Assembly: GCF_018256155.1 (NCBI RefSeq)
Contig: NZ_JAERLY010000002.1
Location: 310,001 to 374,000 of the forward strand
Length of the DNA stretch: 64,000 nt
Direction of reading: 5' to 3'
From: Gluconobacter sp. Dm-62
Lineage (GTDB): Bacteria; Pseudomonadota; Alphaproteobacteria; Acetobacterales; Acetobacteraceae
The notes under the pieces were generated by a model. The model made no database searches. It was not told the origin of the DNA and saw nothing but the letters and a program-made list of their open reading frames with translations. The translations under genes and the position numbers were made by a program. This document shows, in pieces, positions 54,100 to 63,079 of the stretch. The stretch's first letter is position 1. Each line of letters begins with the position of its first letter.

Positions 54100-54902
54100 A
54101 GCCGCCAAGATCCCGCTCCGGTTCCAGCAAGGACACGGGACCGAAGCGTATTCCGGGCAAGGCCCTGAAAAGCGCATCCAATCCCGGTGAGAACGACGCA
54201 ACACGTGATTCCGCAACGTCGAAAACCGCCCGTAACAAGACGGTTTCGCTCAAAACAGCCCGCGGACGCACTACGGCACAGCAGCGCTGGCTCAACCGTC
54301 AGCTCAATGATCCCTATGTCGCAGCCGCGCGCAAGCAGGGCTGGCGGTCACGCGCGGCTTTCAAGCTGATCGAGATCGACGACCGCTTCAAGCTGATTGA
54401 AGAAGGCACCCGCATCATCGATCTGGGCGCCGCTCCCGGCGGCTGGACGCAGGTTGCGGTCAAGCGCGGCGCAAAGCATGTCGTGGGGCTCGATCTGCTT
54501 CCGGTTGACCCGGTTGCAGGGGCGGAGATCATCGAAGGAGACTTTACGGATCCCGACATGCCCGACCGTCTGAAAGATATGCTTGGCGGCCCTGCCGATC
54601 TGGTCATGTCCGACATGGCGCCCAACACGACGGGTCATGCGGCGACCGACCACATGCGCATCATGGGTCTTGCCGAAGGGGCGCTCGATTTTGCATTTCA
54701 GGTCCTGGCCGAAGGGGGCAGCTTCATCGCGAAGGTGTTTCAGGGCGGCTCGGAAAAGGAAATGCTGGCTGTGATGAAAACTGCATTTTCCAGCGTGAAG
54801 CATGTTAAACCTCCCGCTTCCCGCAAGGAGTCCAGCGAGTTGTATGTCATCGCCACCGGGTTCCGTCCCGAGCGTCTGGCTGACGCAAACGAACCTGCCT
54901 GA
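54096..54902 (+). CDS. rlmE: 23S rRNA U2552 ribose 2'-O-methyltransferase
   Basis: Methylates the A-loop of 23S rRNA, needed for 50S maturation. 268 aa; the SAM fold starts near residue 75 (SRAAFKLIEIDDRF), with IIDLGAAPGGWTQVAV (motif I), SDMAPNTTGHAATDH and GGSFIAKVFQGGSEKEM giving the K-D-K-E catalytic tetrad. The first ~65 residues are a very basic Ser/Thr/Lys/Arg-rich tail. The ATG overlaps the ppx stop by four bases. A terminator follows the stop. Confidence 0.96.
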   Translation: MKPPRSRSGSSKDTGPKRIPGKALKSASNPGENDATRDSATSKTARNKTVSLKTARGRTTAQQRWLNRQLNDPYVAAARKQGWRSRAAFKLIEIDDRFKLIEEGTRIIDLGAAPGGWTQVAVKRGAKHVVGLDLLPVDPVAGAEIIEGDFTDPDMPDRLKDMLGGPADLVMSDMAPNTTGHAATDHMRIMGLAEGALDFAFQVLAEGGSFIAKVFQGGSEKEMLAVMKTAFSSVKHVKPPASRKESSELYVIATGFRPERLADANEPA

Positions 54903-54916
54903 AATATTCGTTTAGA

Positions 54917-54946
54917 AAAGAGGGGGGCATCAGCGCCTCCCTTTTT
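54917..54946 (+). terminator. Rho-independent terminator after ppx-rlmE
   Basis: Hairpin GGGGGGC/GCCTCCC (one G-U pair), six-base loop, followed by TTTTT, 20 bases past the rlmE stop. Confidence 0.75.
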
Positions 54947-54983
54947 CTTGCATAAAGACATTCCGATAAAGCAATAACAACAC

Positions 54984-56345
54984 ATGACTGTAAGCCTGCT
55001 TATTATTCTACTGTATCTTTGTCTGCTTCCCGTTATTTCCATCATGCTGGCCCGACAGCCCCACAAGGATCTTCCTCCTTGGGCAATCTGCCTTTCTCTG
55101 GTTGCGACGGAAACCTCTACCCTCACCATCGTCAGCGTCCCTGGTGTGGCTTACTTGAAGGGGTATGTTTTCGTTGGTCTGGCGGCTGGTTATCTCATTG
55201 GTCGCATGGCAGTCGCCATCTGGTTTCTGCCGTTGCACGAACGGGGTGCGACATCCATCTACCGCTATATCGGCCAGAGATTTGGTGCCCGACTTCAGAA
55301 GCTTCTCTCCGGCACATTCCTGGTCACACGCTTGGTGGCAGAGGGCGTTCGTCTCTATGCGGGGATGCTTCCGGTGTCGATGCTGTTTGCGAGCATGGGC
55401 TATGCGATATCGGACCTGTCCCTTCTGGTCTTAATCGTTCTGTTGACACTAGCTTATACGCTTGCAGGTGGATTGAGAGCCGTCGTCTGGTCAGACAGTC
55501 TGCAACTTGGTCTCTATCTTGGTGGAAGTATCGCCTGTCTGGGCGTGATATGGTCTCGCAGTGCAATGCCGCCCTTTCACGGGGCGCCTGTTTTCAGTCA
55601 TGGTCTGCCGCCGTTTACGGACCCGTTTTCTATCGCAGGCGCTGTCATAGGTGGCGCAATCCTGTCTCTGGCGTCCCACGGTACAGACCAGTTGATGCTC
55701 CAGCGCTGTCTGGCCGCAAAGACGCTCAATGGTGCGCGGGCAGCGATGATTGGCAGCGTTTTCGTTGTAGGCGGCCTGTTTGCTCTGTTGTCGTGCATCG
55801 GGGTATCGCTGCGCGACCTTATGCCCGGTCAGGGCAGCCGGCCTGATGCCCTGTTTCCGCACTTTATTCTCACTTTGCCGCCAGTGCTGAGCGGGATCCT
55901 GATAGCCGGCATTCTTGCTGCGACCATGGGATCTCTTTCCAGCGCCATGAATGCGATGGCGGCCGCAACCAAGGCTGACTTCCTGCCGCGAGGCCCCTTT
56001 TCGCTGAGGACTCTCACGGCTGTCTGGGCCGTTCTTCTTGTCCTGACCGCATTGCTGTTTTCTCGGCCGAGTGGATCGGCTGTTGTCTTTGGACTTTCAA
56101 TTGCGTCCTACAGCTACGGTGCAACGCTCGGAGTTTTCCTGTTCGCAATGATTGGCCATTCGCGAGATGAGCGTGCCGCAATTGCTGGTTTCATCTCCGC
56201 AGTTGGTGTGCTGGCGCTTGCGTCCTATGTCAGGATTCAAGGCCATACCATTGCATTTCCTTGGCTCGTCCCGATCGGGGTGATGGCGACCTTTGCTGGA
56301 GCGGGTACGTTCTCAGCGCTGAGGCGGGTTGGCCTGAAGGAATGA
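54984..56345 (+). CDS. Sodium:solute symporter (SSS) family protein
   Basis: 453 aa, about 13 transmembrane helices. LLPVISIMLARQPHKDLPPW, then SLVATETSTLTIVSVPGVAYL, which is the SSS helix-1 motif ((A/S)TE.S..T..G.PG..Y), YTLAGGLRAVVWSDSLQLGL and SHGTDQLMLQRCLAAKT are typical of the SSS family. The substrate is not known. The last 33 bases overlap the hpnG 3' end on the other strand. Confidence 0.92.
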   Translation: MTVSLLIILLYLCLLPVISIMLARQPHKDLPPWAICLSLVATETSTLTIVSVPGVAYLKGYVFVGLAAGYLIGRMAVAIWFLPLHERGATSIYRYIGQRFGARLQKLLSGTFLVTRLVAEGVRLYAGMLPVSMLFASMGYAISDLSLLVLIVLLTLAYTLAGGLRAVVWSDSLQLGLYLGGSIACLGVIWSRSAMPPFHGAPVFSHGLPPFTDPFSIAGAVIGGAILSLASHGTDQLMLQRCLAAKTLNGARAAMIGSVFVVGGLFALLSCIGVSLRDLMPGQGSRPDALFPHFILTLPPVLSGILIAGILAATMGSLSSAMNAMAAATKADFLPRGPFSLRTLTAVWAVLLVLTALLFSRPSGSAVVFGLSIASYSYGATLGVFLFAMIGHSRDERAAIAGFISAVGVLALASYVRIQGHTIAFPWLVPIGVMATFAGAGTFSALRRVGLKE

Positions 56346-56945
56346 GCCCATTGCGCGCTGCGCTAGAGCTGCTTCTTTTCCAAGGCGCATCAGGCCGCCG
56401 ATCTGTAGCGGATGCCGCAATAGAGAACCTATCAGCCCCGGGACATATACGGCTCCATCCCTCACACTTGTCTTGACCGCAGGGGGAAGGTCTCTGCCTG
56501 CATCGTCACAGACAACGCGGAGAACAGCAAAGGGAACACCAGCCGCCGCCACGACACCGCTCTCCATATCCACGGCAAGGCATTTCGTTTCCGAAAAATA
56601 CCACGCTTTTTCCAGAGCCAGCTCAACCAGCACGTCGCTATGCAGAATGCCACCGCGTCGGGCATAGGCCGAACCAAACACCTGGCTTAGATCGGGATCA
56701 CAGGGAATATCCCGCCCTTCATACCGCACATGGTCGGCGACGATGACGGTGCCTGGCGGCGCATCTGGTGAAAGGCTTCCTGCGCATCCGAAAGACAGGA
56801 GTTCCGTTGCGCCTGCCGCGAGCAGACGCTCCACCCCACCGCGCGCACCTTCCGGTGTCGCATTGCTCAGGGCCAGAGGGGCATTGGGCAAAAACCGCCG
56901 GATCAGACGGGCTTCCTGTTTCAGGCCTGCGAGAATACCCAGCAT
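56313..56945 (-). CDS. hpnG: Hopanoid-associated phosphorylase/nucleosidase HpnG
   Basis: 210 aa nucleoside phosphorylase fold. HpnG removes adenine from adenosylhopane to give ribosylhopane on the way to side-chain-extended hopanoids. LSFGCAGSLSPDAPPGTVIV, VDMESGVVAAAGVPFAVLRV and VCDDAGRDLPPAVK match the family. The start ATG overlaps the shc stop by one base, so the two are coupled. Hopanoid context makes the assignment firm. Confidence 0.92.
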   Translation of the reverse strand: MLGILAGLKQEARLIRRFLPNAPLALSNATPEGARGGVERLLAAGATELLSFGCAGSLSPDAPPGTVIVADHVRYEGRDIPCDPDLSQVFGSAYARRGGILHSDVLVELALEKAWYFSETKCLAVDMESGVVAAAGVPFAVLRVVCDDAGRDLPPAVKTSVRDGAVYVPGLIGSLLRHPLQIGGLMRLGKEAALAQRAMGSFLQANPPQR

Positions 56946-58939
56946 CAGAAACCGAACTCCACCTTGCCGCTGTTGCTCGCACCGAGATTGCGGTAGCGGG
57001 CCAGCGCAGTCAGCGGGAAGAACTGCTTGTAGCCATGATAGCGCAGGTAGAAGACCTTGGGGAAACCGACGGCATTATAGGCTTCCTCCTGCCACTCTCC
57101 CTTGTCGTCCTGCTGAGACACAAGATAGGCCACACCGCGCTTCACGGCCTCGCTCTCACGGCGCCCCACGGCCATAAGCGCCAGAACCGCCCAGGCTGTC
57201 TGAGACGGAAGGCTCTGGTTATACTCGCCAGCCGTCCCGCCTTCGTAGGTTGCACAGTCCTCACCCCAGCCGCCATCCGGGCGCTGGACGCTTTCGAGCC
57301 AGTTCACCGCGCGCAGAACCATCGGATCGTCATGCGGCACGCCAGCGATGTTCAGCGAACACAGGACTGACCATGTCCCGTAGATATAGTTTGTTCCCCA
57401 ACGGCCAAACCAGCAGCCCTCGGCCTCCTGTTCGGAGCGCAGATAGTCAAGCGCCTTGAGGATGACCGGCCTGTCGTCCGGGTCTCCAAGCTGCGCAAGA
57501 AAAGAGATGCAGCGCGCCGAAACATCGGCCGTTGGTGGGTCCAGAAGGGCGCCATGGTCCGAGAACGGAATGTGGTTGAGCATTTCGAGATCGTTGTCGA
57601 TATCGAACGCACCCCAACCGCCATTGGTGCTCTGCATGCCGATGATCCACTCCCGTGCGCGGGCAATGGCTTCCTGACTTCCTTCAGGATCGACACGATG
57701 GAGCAGCATGCCAACAACAGCAGTGTCATCGACGTCGGGGTAGTAATCGTTCTCGTACTGGAAGGCCCATCCACCAGGGCGCAGGTCCGGCGCGTTGATG
57801 GCCCAGTCGCCTTTGACGTCCAGGATCTGGCGATCCCGGAGCCATTCAGCGCTCTTTTTCAGAGAAGCGAGCGTTTCTTCATGTTTGGTGCCCGCGGGTC
57901 CCGATGCGGCTTCGATCATCGCAAGGCCAGACAGGCCTGTATCCCAGACGGGCGACACGCAGGGCTGGCAATAGATCTCGTCACCATGATCCACAAGAAG
58001 ATCCTGAATCGCGTCCCATGCCGTCATTGCACGCGGGTCGCTGTCCGGCACGCCCTGCGCACGATACATCATCACGACATTTGCCATGGCCGGATAGATG
58101 GCACCAAGCCCTCCCCGGCTCAGACGCGGCTCGATAAAATCGCTGGCGGCTTTCAGGGCTTTCTTGTGGAGGCTACGCGGAATGAGCGGCAGAACAGGCC
58201 GCAGTGCGGAATCCAGGTGCTTGAAAAACCGTCCCCAGGCCGAGCGATATGGACCACGGATCCAGTCGGTGACCTCGGAAGGCGGCTTAACGAACAGTTC
58301 CTGAACATGGATGCCGCGCGGATTGATGGCCTTGGGCCGAAGCGCGTTCAGCACAAGCAGCGGTGCAATGACGGCCCGCGACCAGTAGGACATGTTCCAG
58401 ACCGAGAAGAACGCCTTACGTGGCAGGAGCATGAGCTCGACCGGCATCACGGGCGTTGCGTCCCAAGGCACTTCCCCAAACAGGGCAAGCTGGATCCGCG
58501 TGAACACGTTTGTTCGCGCAGCACCGCCGTGATCTAGAATGGCCTCGCGTGCAATGCGCATATGTGGCGCGTCGATGTCGTCCCCGATCGCCTTGAGCGC
58601 GAAATAGGCCTTTACGGTCGCCGAGAGATCAAAACCGCCATCGTGATAAAGGGGCCATCCGCCGTGATCGCCCTGGATCCGGCGCAGATAGACACCGATC
58701 TTGGCCTGCTTTTCCGGATCGATCCGGTCGAGATAATGTTCGAGCAGCGCATATTCCGCAGGGATCGTCGCGTCTGCTTCGAGCTCGTACACCCAGTGTC
58801 CGTCTGACTTCTGCTTCCCGCCCAGCGCAGTTTGCGCGCCCTCAATGGCATGATTGATCTCATCGGGTTCGACGGATTGGCGGGACAAGGTCGCGCTCAC
58901 GCGGTCCTCCTTTTCCAGAATATCAGAATAGATCAGCAT
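56945..58939 (-). CDS. shc: Squalene-hopene cyclase
   Basis: Cyclises squalene to hopene/hopanol at the membrane. 664 aa from ATG 58939; a GTG 13 codons later (VSATLSRQSV) is an alternative start. The catalytic DVDDTA is at about residues 402-407 (protonating Asp). QW-type repeats are visible (GHWVYELEAD, GGWPLYHDG, GGWGAFDID, GCWFGRWGTNYIYGTW, GGWGEDCATY), the last ones including WFGRWG. It lies 73 bases after hpnE and overlaps hpnG. Confidence 0.98.
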   Translation of the reverse strand: MLIYSDILEKEDRVSATLSRQSVEPDEINHAIEGAQTALGGKQKSDGHWVYELEADATIPAEYALLEHYLDRIDPEKQAKIGVYLRRIQGDHGGWPLYHDGGFDLSATVKAYFALKAIGDDIDAPHMRIAREAILDHGGAARTNVFTRIQLALFGEVPWDATPVMPVELMLLPRKAFFSVWNMSYWSRAVIAPLLVLNALRPKAINPRGIHVQELFVKPPSEVTDWIRGPYRSAWGRFFKHLDSALRPVLPLIPRSLHKKALKAASDFIEPRLSRGGLGAIYPAMANVVMMYRAQGVPDSDPRAMTAWDAIQDLLVDHGDEIYCQPCVSPVWDTGLSGLAMIEAASGPAGTKHEETLASLKKSAEWLRDRQILDVKGDWAINAPDLRPGGWAFQYENDYYPDVDDTAVVGMLLHRVDPEGSQEAIARAREWIIGMQSTNGGWGAFDIDNDLEMLNHIPFSDHGALLDPPTADVSARCISFLAQLGDPDDRPVILKALDYLRSEQEAEGCWFGRWGTNYIYGTWSVLCSLNIAGVPHDDPMVLRAVNWLESVQRPDGGWGEDCATYEGGTAGEYNQSLPSQTAWAVLALMAVGRRESEAVKRGVAYLVSQQDDKGEWQEEAYNAVGFPKVFYLRYHGYKQFFPLTALARYRNLGASNSGKVEFGF

Positions 58940-59012
58940 TGTTCGGTTCCCCCGACACAGGCAGTCCTGAAACGCGGGAGCTGTGTTACAATCATGACTG
59001 CGAGAGCGCTCA

Positions 59013-60308
59013 TCACGATCCTGTGTTTTCAACGGCCGAGCGGAAGCCCAGCGCAGCAACAGCCTGAAGGCCTGACTGGATGGATCCTTCGATCGTGGAT
59101 GGCAGTCCGGTGTCGGTCCAGTCCCCGGCCAGAGCCAGATTCACGAGATCCGTGCGGGGGCCCGGACGCAGGCGGTTCTGCTCGGGTGTCGCGGCGAATG
59201 TCGCCCGCTTTTCCCAGACCAGACGTGCGGGTGGCATGGCAACCGGAAGCGATTGTGACAGGACAGGATCAAGTGCGCGCCGGATCTCGGACCAGATCGT
59301 GGCCAGCAGTTCGCTGTTCTGGCGATCGGCATAGCGATTGGCCGCACTGACGGTGACGGACAGGATGTCTCCCTTAAGGAAAATCCATTCCGAAATGCCG
59401 CCCACCAGCCCTACGAACCCGGCCTGTGCCACAACACCGCGCGCCTGAACGGCTGCGGGAAGGCGGAAATGCGCGTTCGCGATGCTTTCAAAAGCATCCG
59501 GAGCTTTCAGTCCCGGAAGAAGGGACTGCGCAACCGGCCCAGGCACGGCCATGATAACCTGATCTTCGGGGCCAAGTTCAATGCGTCCCTCAGCTGTTTC
59601 GAGCGCTGTTGCACGGCCATTCTGCTGTTCGATGCCACTGACGCGAATGCCCGTACGGACTTCGCCGTGAAAGCGCTTCAGATAAGCCAAGGCCGGATCG
59701 ATGAGTGTCTCGGAGAGACCAACCGCCGGAAACCATGGGCAGCAGGCCATTCCGCCTTTCGCGAGGGATTTGCGGATGACATTTCCAAGCAGTTTCGCAC
59801 TACCAGTATGGATATCCGTATTAAGGACGGAAATCGCAAAGGGCACCAGCAGCCTGCGGCTCAGTTGCCCGGAACTCAGGCAGGTGTCCACAGTCGTGCT
59901 GTCGCCCGCACGCAGGAAACGCCCCAGAGAAGCGAGCTCGGACAACTTCATGCCCGGAACGCGGCGTCCGCCGGGAAGCGCCCAGAAGGGAAGCTTTCCC
60001 TTCGATAAGCGCAAGGTCCAGGCAAGACTGTCTTCAAGGTCGTAATATGGAAAGATCGGCAGTCCCGGCCCCGTCAGGGTATGACGTGCGCCGATGATGT
60101 CCAGATAGCGGAATGTCAGATCGTTGGACGACAGGATGAGATGATTGCCGTTATCGATCCGGGCATTGAGAGAGCGGTCATGAAACGAACGCGCCCGGCC
60201 ACCACAGGCCGGCCCTGCTTCATAGACCGTGACACGAGCCTGCGCCGCGAGTTCGATTGCGGCGGAGAGGCCTGCCAGACCACCGCCGATGATGTGGACA
60301 TGGCTCAT
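59013..60308 (-). CDS. hpnE: Hydroxysqualene dehydroxylase HpnE
   Basis: FAD-dependent amine-oxidase-fold enzyme that reduces hydroxysqualene to squalene. 431 aa from ATG 60308. The FAD-binding loop is HIIGGGLAGLSAAIELA, followed by YEAGPACGGRARSF; near the C-terminus LALAGDWTDTGLPSTIEGSI is the second FAD contact. It begins five bases after hpnD. Confidence 0.94.
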   Translation of the reverse strand: MSHVHIIGGGLAGLSAAIELAAQARVTVYEAGPACGGRARSFHDRSLNARIDNGNHLILSSNDLTFRYLDIIGARHTLTGPGLPIFPYYDLEDSLAWTLRLSKGKLPFWALPGGRRVPGMKLSELASLGRFLRAGDSTTVDTCLSSGQLSRRLLVPFAISVLNTDIHTGSAKLLGNVIRKSLAKGGMACCPWFPAVGLSETLIDPALAYLKRFHGEVRTGIRVSGIEQQNGRATALETAEGRIELGPEDQVIMAVPGPVAQSLLPGLKAPDAFESIANAHFRLPAAVQARGVVAQAGFVGLVGGISEWIFLKGDILSVTVSAANRYADRQNSELLATIWSEIRRALDPVLSQSLPVAMPPARLVWEKRATFAATPEQNRLRPGPRTDLVNLALAGDWTDTGLPSTIEGSIQSGLQAVAALGFRSAVENTGS

Positions 60309-60313
60309 GGGTC

Positions 60314-61189
60314 TTACTTCACATACGCTGCGAGGGTGCGCAGCTGCCTCCAGGGTTTGAAGACTTTTGGCGCGATATCCGGCGTTTTCCATCCACGTTT
60401 TTCCAGCGCGGAGAGGATGGGCGCATAGGACGCCGCCATCATGCGGGCTGGGCGCATTGCAGTGCTGTCGCACAGTCGCATGGAATCCCGGGCCTCACGG
60501 AAATGGTCCTTCGCCCGCTGGGCAAGAATACGCGCCACATTGTCCAGACCATGGGCGTAGAGCGCTTCCTTCGGATCCTTGGCAACATCGAAGCGGGTCA
60601 GGAGCTCGGCGGGAAGGTATAGTCTGCCTCTTTCGGCATCCTCGGCAATGTCACGCAGGATGTTGGTCAGCTGGAGTGCGCGTCCCAGATGGTATGCCAC
60701 ACGCCTGGCATTGTCCGAGGCATCTCCAAACACACAGACCGAAAGCCGCCCGACCGCCGAGGCTACCCTGTCACAGTATAGATCAAGCGTGGCTTCATCG
60801 GGCGCTACGATCGGCGCGCCGCAGTCCATGGCCATGCCGTCAATAACGTCATGAAAATCCTTGGCCTGAAGCTGATAGCGATGGATGGCCACGATCAGGA
60901 TGCGATCGAGCGCATCCGAGGCCACACCTTCGTAGAGCTGGTCGATCCGGCGATGCCAGTCCTGAAGGGCCGCCATCGGGTCCGCGACGCCAGCGTCACC
61001 ATCCGCAATGTCGTCCACCTGGCGGCAGAACGCATAGACCGCGAACATCGCCTGACGCCGGTCCGTGGGAAGAATGCGCATCCCGCGGGCAAAGGATGTC
61101 CCCGAAGCGGTAACAATCCTCTCGACATGGTCCAGATCGGCCTGCGCGCAGGGAAGACCGGAAGAAGCGCGCATCCTGCTGAAAACCAT
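60314..61189 (-). CDS. hpnD: Presqualene diphosphate synthase HpnD
   Basis: Condenses two farnesyl diphosphates to presqualene diphosphate. 291 aa, squalene/phytoene synthase fold. The first Asp-rich motif is YAFCRQVDDIADGD and the second NILRDIAEDAERGRLYLP, both intact. It starts at ATG 61189. The next + strand genes separate it from hpnC, which normally precedes it. Confidence 0.95.
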   Translation of the reverse strand: MVFSRMRASSGLPCAQADLDHVERIVTASGTSFARGMRILPTDRRQAMFAVYAFCRQVDDIADGDAGVADPMAALQDWHRRIDQLYEGVASDALDRILIVAIHRYQLQAKDFHDVIDGMAMDCGAPIVAPDEATLDLYCDRVASAVGRLSVCVFGDASDNARRVAYHLGRALQLTNILRDIAEDAERGRLYLPAELLTRFDVAKDPKEALYAHGLDNVARILAQRAKDHFREARDSMRLCDSTAMRPARMMAASYAPILSALEKRGWKTPDIAPKVFKPWRQLRTLAAYVK

Positions 61190-61283
61190 GTCCGTCCCCT
61201 GTCTTGTTCCAGAAGATCAGGGTTCTAACCTCAAATCCCCGCGAGACAAAGATGACCTGAACGGAAAGGGCTGCCATGCGTTA

Positions 61284-61307
61284 AGGTGATGCCAAAAGGC
61301 AACACCT
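61284..61307 (+). repeat. Hairpin in the leader of the cupin gene
   Basis: AGGTG/CACCT with inner GCC/GGC around an AAAA loop, ending four bases before the AAGGAG ribosome site of the cupin gene. It could influence its translation. Observation only. Confidence 0.4.
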
Positions 61308-61325
61308 GAAAAGGAGTCTTCCACC

Positions 61326-61799
61326 ATGCAATTTTCCCCTCTGAAGACCACAGCCCTTCTTGCCGGAGTGCTCGTGGGTGGAGCCTTTTCGGCGCCGCTC
61401 GCTTTAGCACAGATGTCGCCCCCCACGACGGCCAGTGGACACGCCGATCATCTTCTCGCGGATGATCACTCCTGGAATGGCACGCCTTACGATCATTATC
61501 CGACGACACGTCCGATGCTGAGCATGATCCGATTGACCATCCCGGCGCATTCCGCGCTGCCCTGGCATGTTCACCCCTATCCGAACGCCGGATATGTGCT
61601 GGAAGGAACCCTTACAATCGAGGATCGGCAGAGCGGCAAAAGGCGGACCTTCCATCAAGGTGAAGCCTTTGCGGAGTCGGTTAACGACGTTCATCGCGGG
61701 GTAACCGGAGACAGCCAGACCGTTCTCCTGCTGACGTATGCGGGATCTCCCGGAAAGCCGACTTCCGTGCCCCTGCCCGGCCAGCAGGAAGAATACTGA
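61326..61799 (+). CDS. Secreted cupin-domain protein
   Basis: 157 aa. A signal peptide (TALLAGVLVGGAFSAPLALA-like, ending ALA) precedes a cupin barrel: PWHVHPYPNAGYVLEGTLTI with the two His and following Glu of the metal site, then HQGEAFAESVNDVHRGVTG with a further His. It should be a small periplasmic metal-binding cupin; the reaction is unknown. AAGGAG lies nine bases before the ATG. It lies between hpnD and hpnC, on the opposite strand, followed by the aminotransferase gene in the same direction. Confidence 0.88.
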   Translation: MQFSPLKTTALLAGVLVGGAFSAPLALAQMSPPTTASGHADHLLADDHSWNGTPYDHYPTTRPMLSMIRLTIPAHSALPWHVHPYPNAGYVLEGTLTIEDRQSGKRRTFHQGEAFAESVNDVHRGVTGDSQTVLLLTYAGSPGKPTSVPLPGQQEEY

Positions 61800-61880
61800 A
61801 AATATCTTCCGGGCCTGCTTTGACAGGGAAAACGTTTCGGAATTAACATGTTCCGGCCCTAGTCTGGAGTATGGCCCATA

Positions 61881-63050
61881 ATGACCAGTCCCCTCTCTCC
61901 CGCCGCCCGTAGCGACCTTCTTGCCCGGGGATACTCCCGTCGCAGCTTCGGACGGATCGCCACGCTTCTGGCAGCGGGCGCGACCGTCCATGCGATGACG
62001 AAATCTGCACATGCCGGCATTCTGCCATCAGGTATCAATTTCGAGGGCATGACGCGCCTCGGAAGCAATGAGTGCTGGACGGGACCGTTCCCGGAAGCCG
62101 CGCAGGCTGGTGCCTCGTCCGTTTTCCAGAGCAACCGCTATGATCCGACCGGTCACATGCGCGATGATCTGGTCAAAGCTGCATCGGATGTGGAGGCGAT
62201 CCCCGAGAGCCATGTCATGACGTGGTGCGGATCATCCGACCCCCTTGCCCGTGCGATCGTCACGTTCTGTTCGCCTACGCGTGGGCTTGTCACGGCGGAT
62301 CCGAGCTATGAAGCTGGCTGGGTGGCAGCGGACTGGTTGAAAATCCCCCTTGCCCGGGTGCCACTGGTGGCCAAAAATGGCTATCGCACCGATGTGCGGG
62401 CCATGCTGGCTGCAGATCCCAATGCTGGCGTTTACTACATCTGCTCCCCCAACAACCCGACTGGCACCCTCACGCCGCTTCGCGACATCGCATGGCTTGT
62501 TGAGAACAAGCCGAAGGGCTCAGTTGTTCTGGTTGATGAAGCCTATATCCATTTTTCGGGTGCGCCGAGCGCAGTTGAATTGGTCGCCAAGAACAAGGAT
62601 GTTGTCGTCCTACGGACCTTCTCCAAGATGTTCGCCATGGCGGGGATGCGTCTTGGCCTGACATTTGCCAGGCCCGATCTGCATGAGAGCATGATGCGCT
62701 ATGATGGCAAGAGCGCAACCGCGATGCTTCCGGTTCCGGCCATGGCCTGTGGCACGATGAGCCTGACCATGAAATCCGCTATCGTAGCCCGTCGTCAGGA
62801 AATGATTGCGGCCCGGAGCATGACGTTCCAGCATCTGCGCAAGCGTGGCATTCACTTCATCCCGTCAGATGCAAACATGTTTGTTATCGACTGGAAGAAG
62901 CCGGCGGAGCCTATCAAGGATGCGTTCCTGAAGCAGAATATCGTGATCGGACGGTCCTGGCCTGTTTGGCCTAACGCCTCGCGGATCACTGTCGGCTCCA
63001 TGGATGAAATGAAGACGTTCTGTACCGCACTGGACCAGATCATCGCCTGA
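61881..63050 (+). CDS. Tat-exported PLP-dependent aminotransferase (HisC-like)
   Basis: 389 aa fold-type I aminotransferase. The N-terminus has a twin-arginine motif YSRRSFGRIATLLAAGATV, with hydrophobic stretch and a likely cleavage at SAHA, so it is predicted to be exported folded with PLP. The core shows YICSPNNPTGTL (Asn of the cofactor site), VVLVDEAYIHFSG (Asp), RTFSKMFAMAGMRLG (Lys in TFSKMF), and ASRITVGSMDEM (the C-terminal Arg). It resembles histidinol-phosphate aminotransferase but lacks his-operon context. It is next to a secreted cupin inside the hopanoid cluster. Substrate unknown. Confidence 0.9.
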   Translation: MTSPLSPAARSDLLARGYSRRSFGRIATLLAAGATVHAMTKSAHAGILPSGINFEGMTRLGSNECWTGPFPEAAQAGASSVFQSNRYDPTGHMRDDLVKAASDVEAIPESHVMTWCGSSDPLARAIVTFCSPTRGLVTADPSYEAGWVAADWLKIPLARVPLVAKNGYRTDVRAMLAADPNAGVYYICSPNNPTGTLTPLRDIAWLVENKPKGSVVLVDEAYIHFSGAPSAVELVAKNKDVVVLRTFSKMFAMAGMRLGLTFARPDLHESMMRYDGKSATAMLPVPAMACGTMSLTMKSAIVARRQEMIAARSMTFQHLRKRGIHFIPSDANMFVIDWKKPAEPIKDAFLKQNIVIGRSWPVWPNASRITVGSMDEMKTFCTALDQIIA

Positions 63051-63079
63051 TCTGGCCCAGCTCTCCCTGTCGTTCTGGC

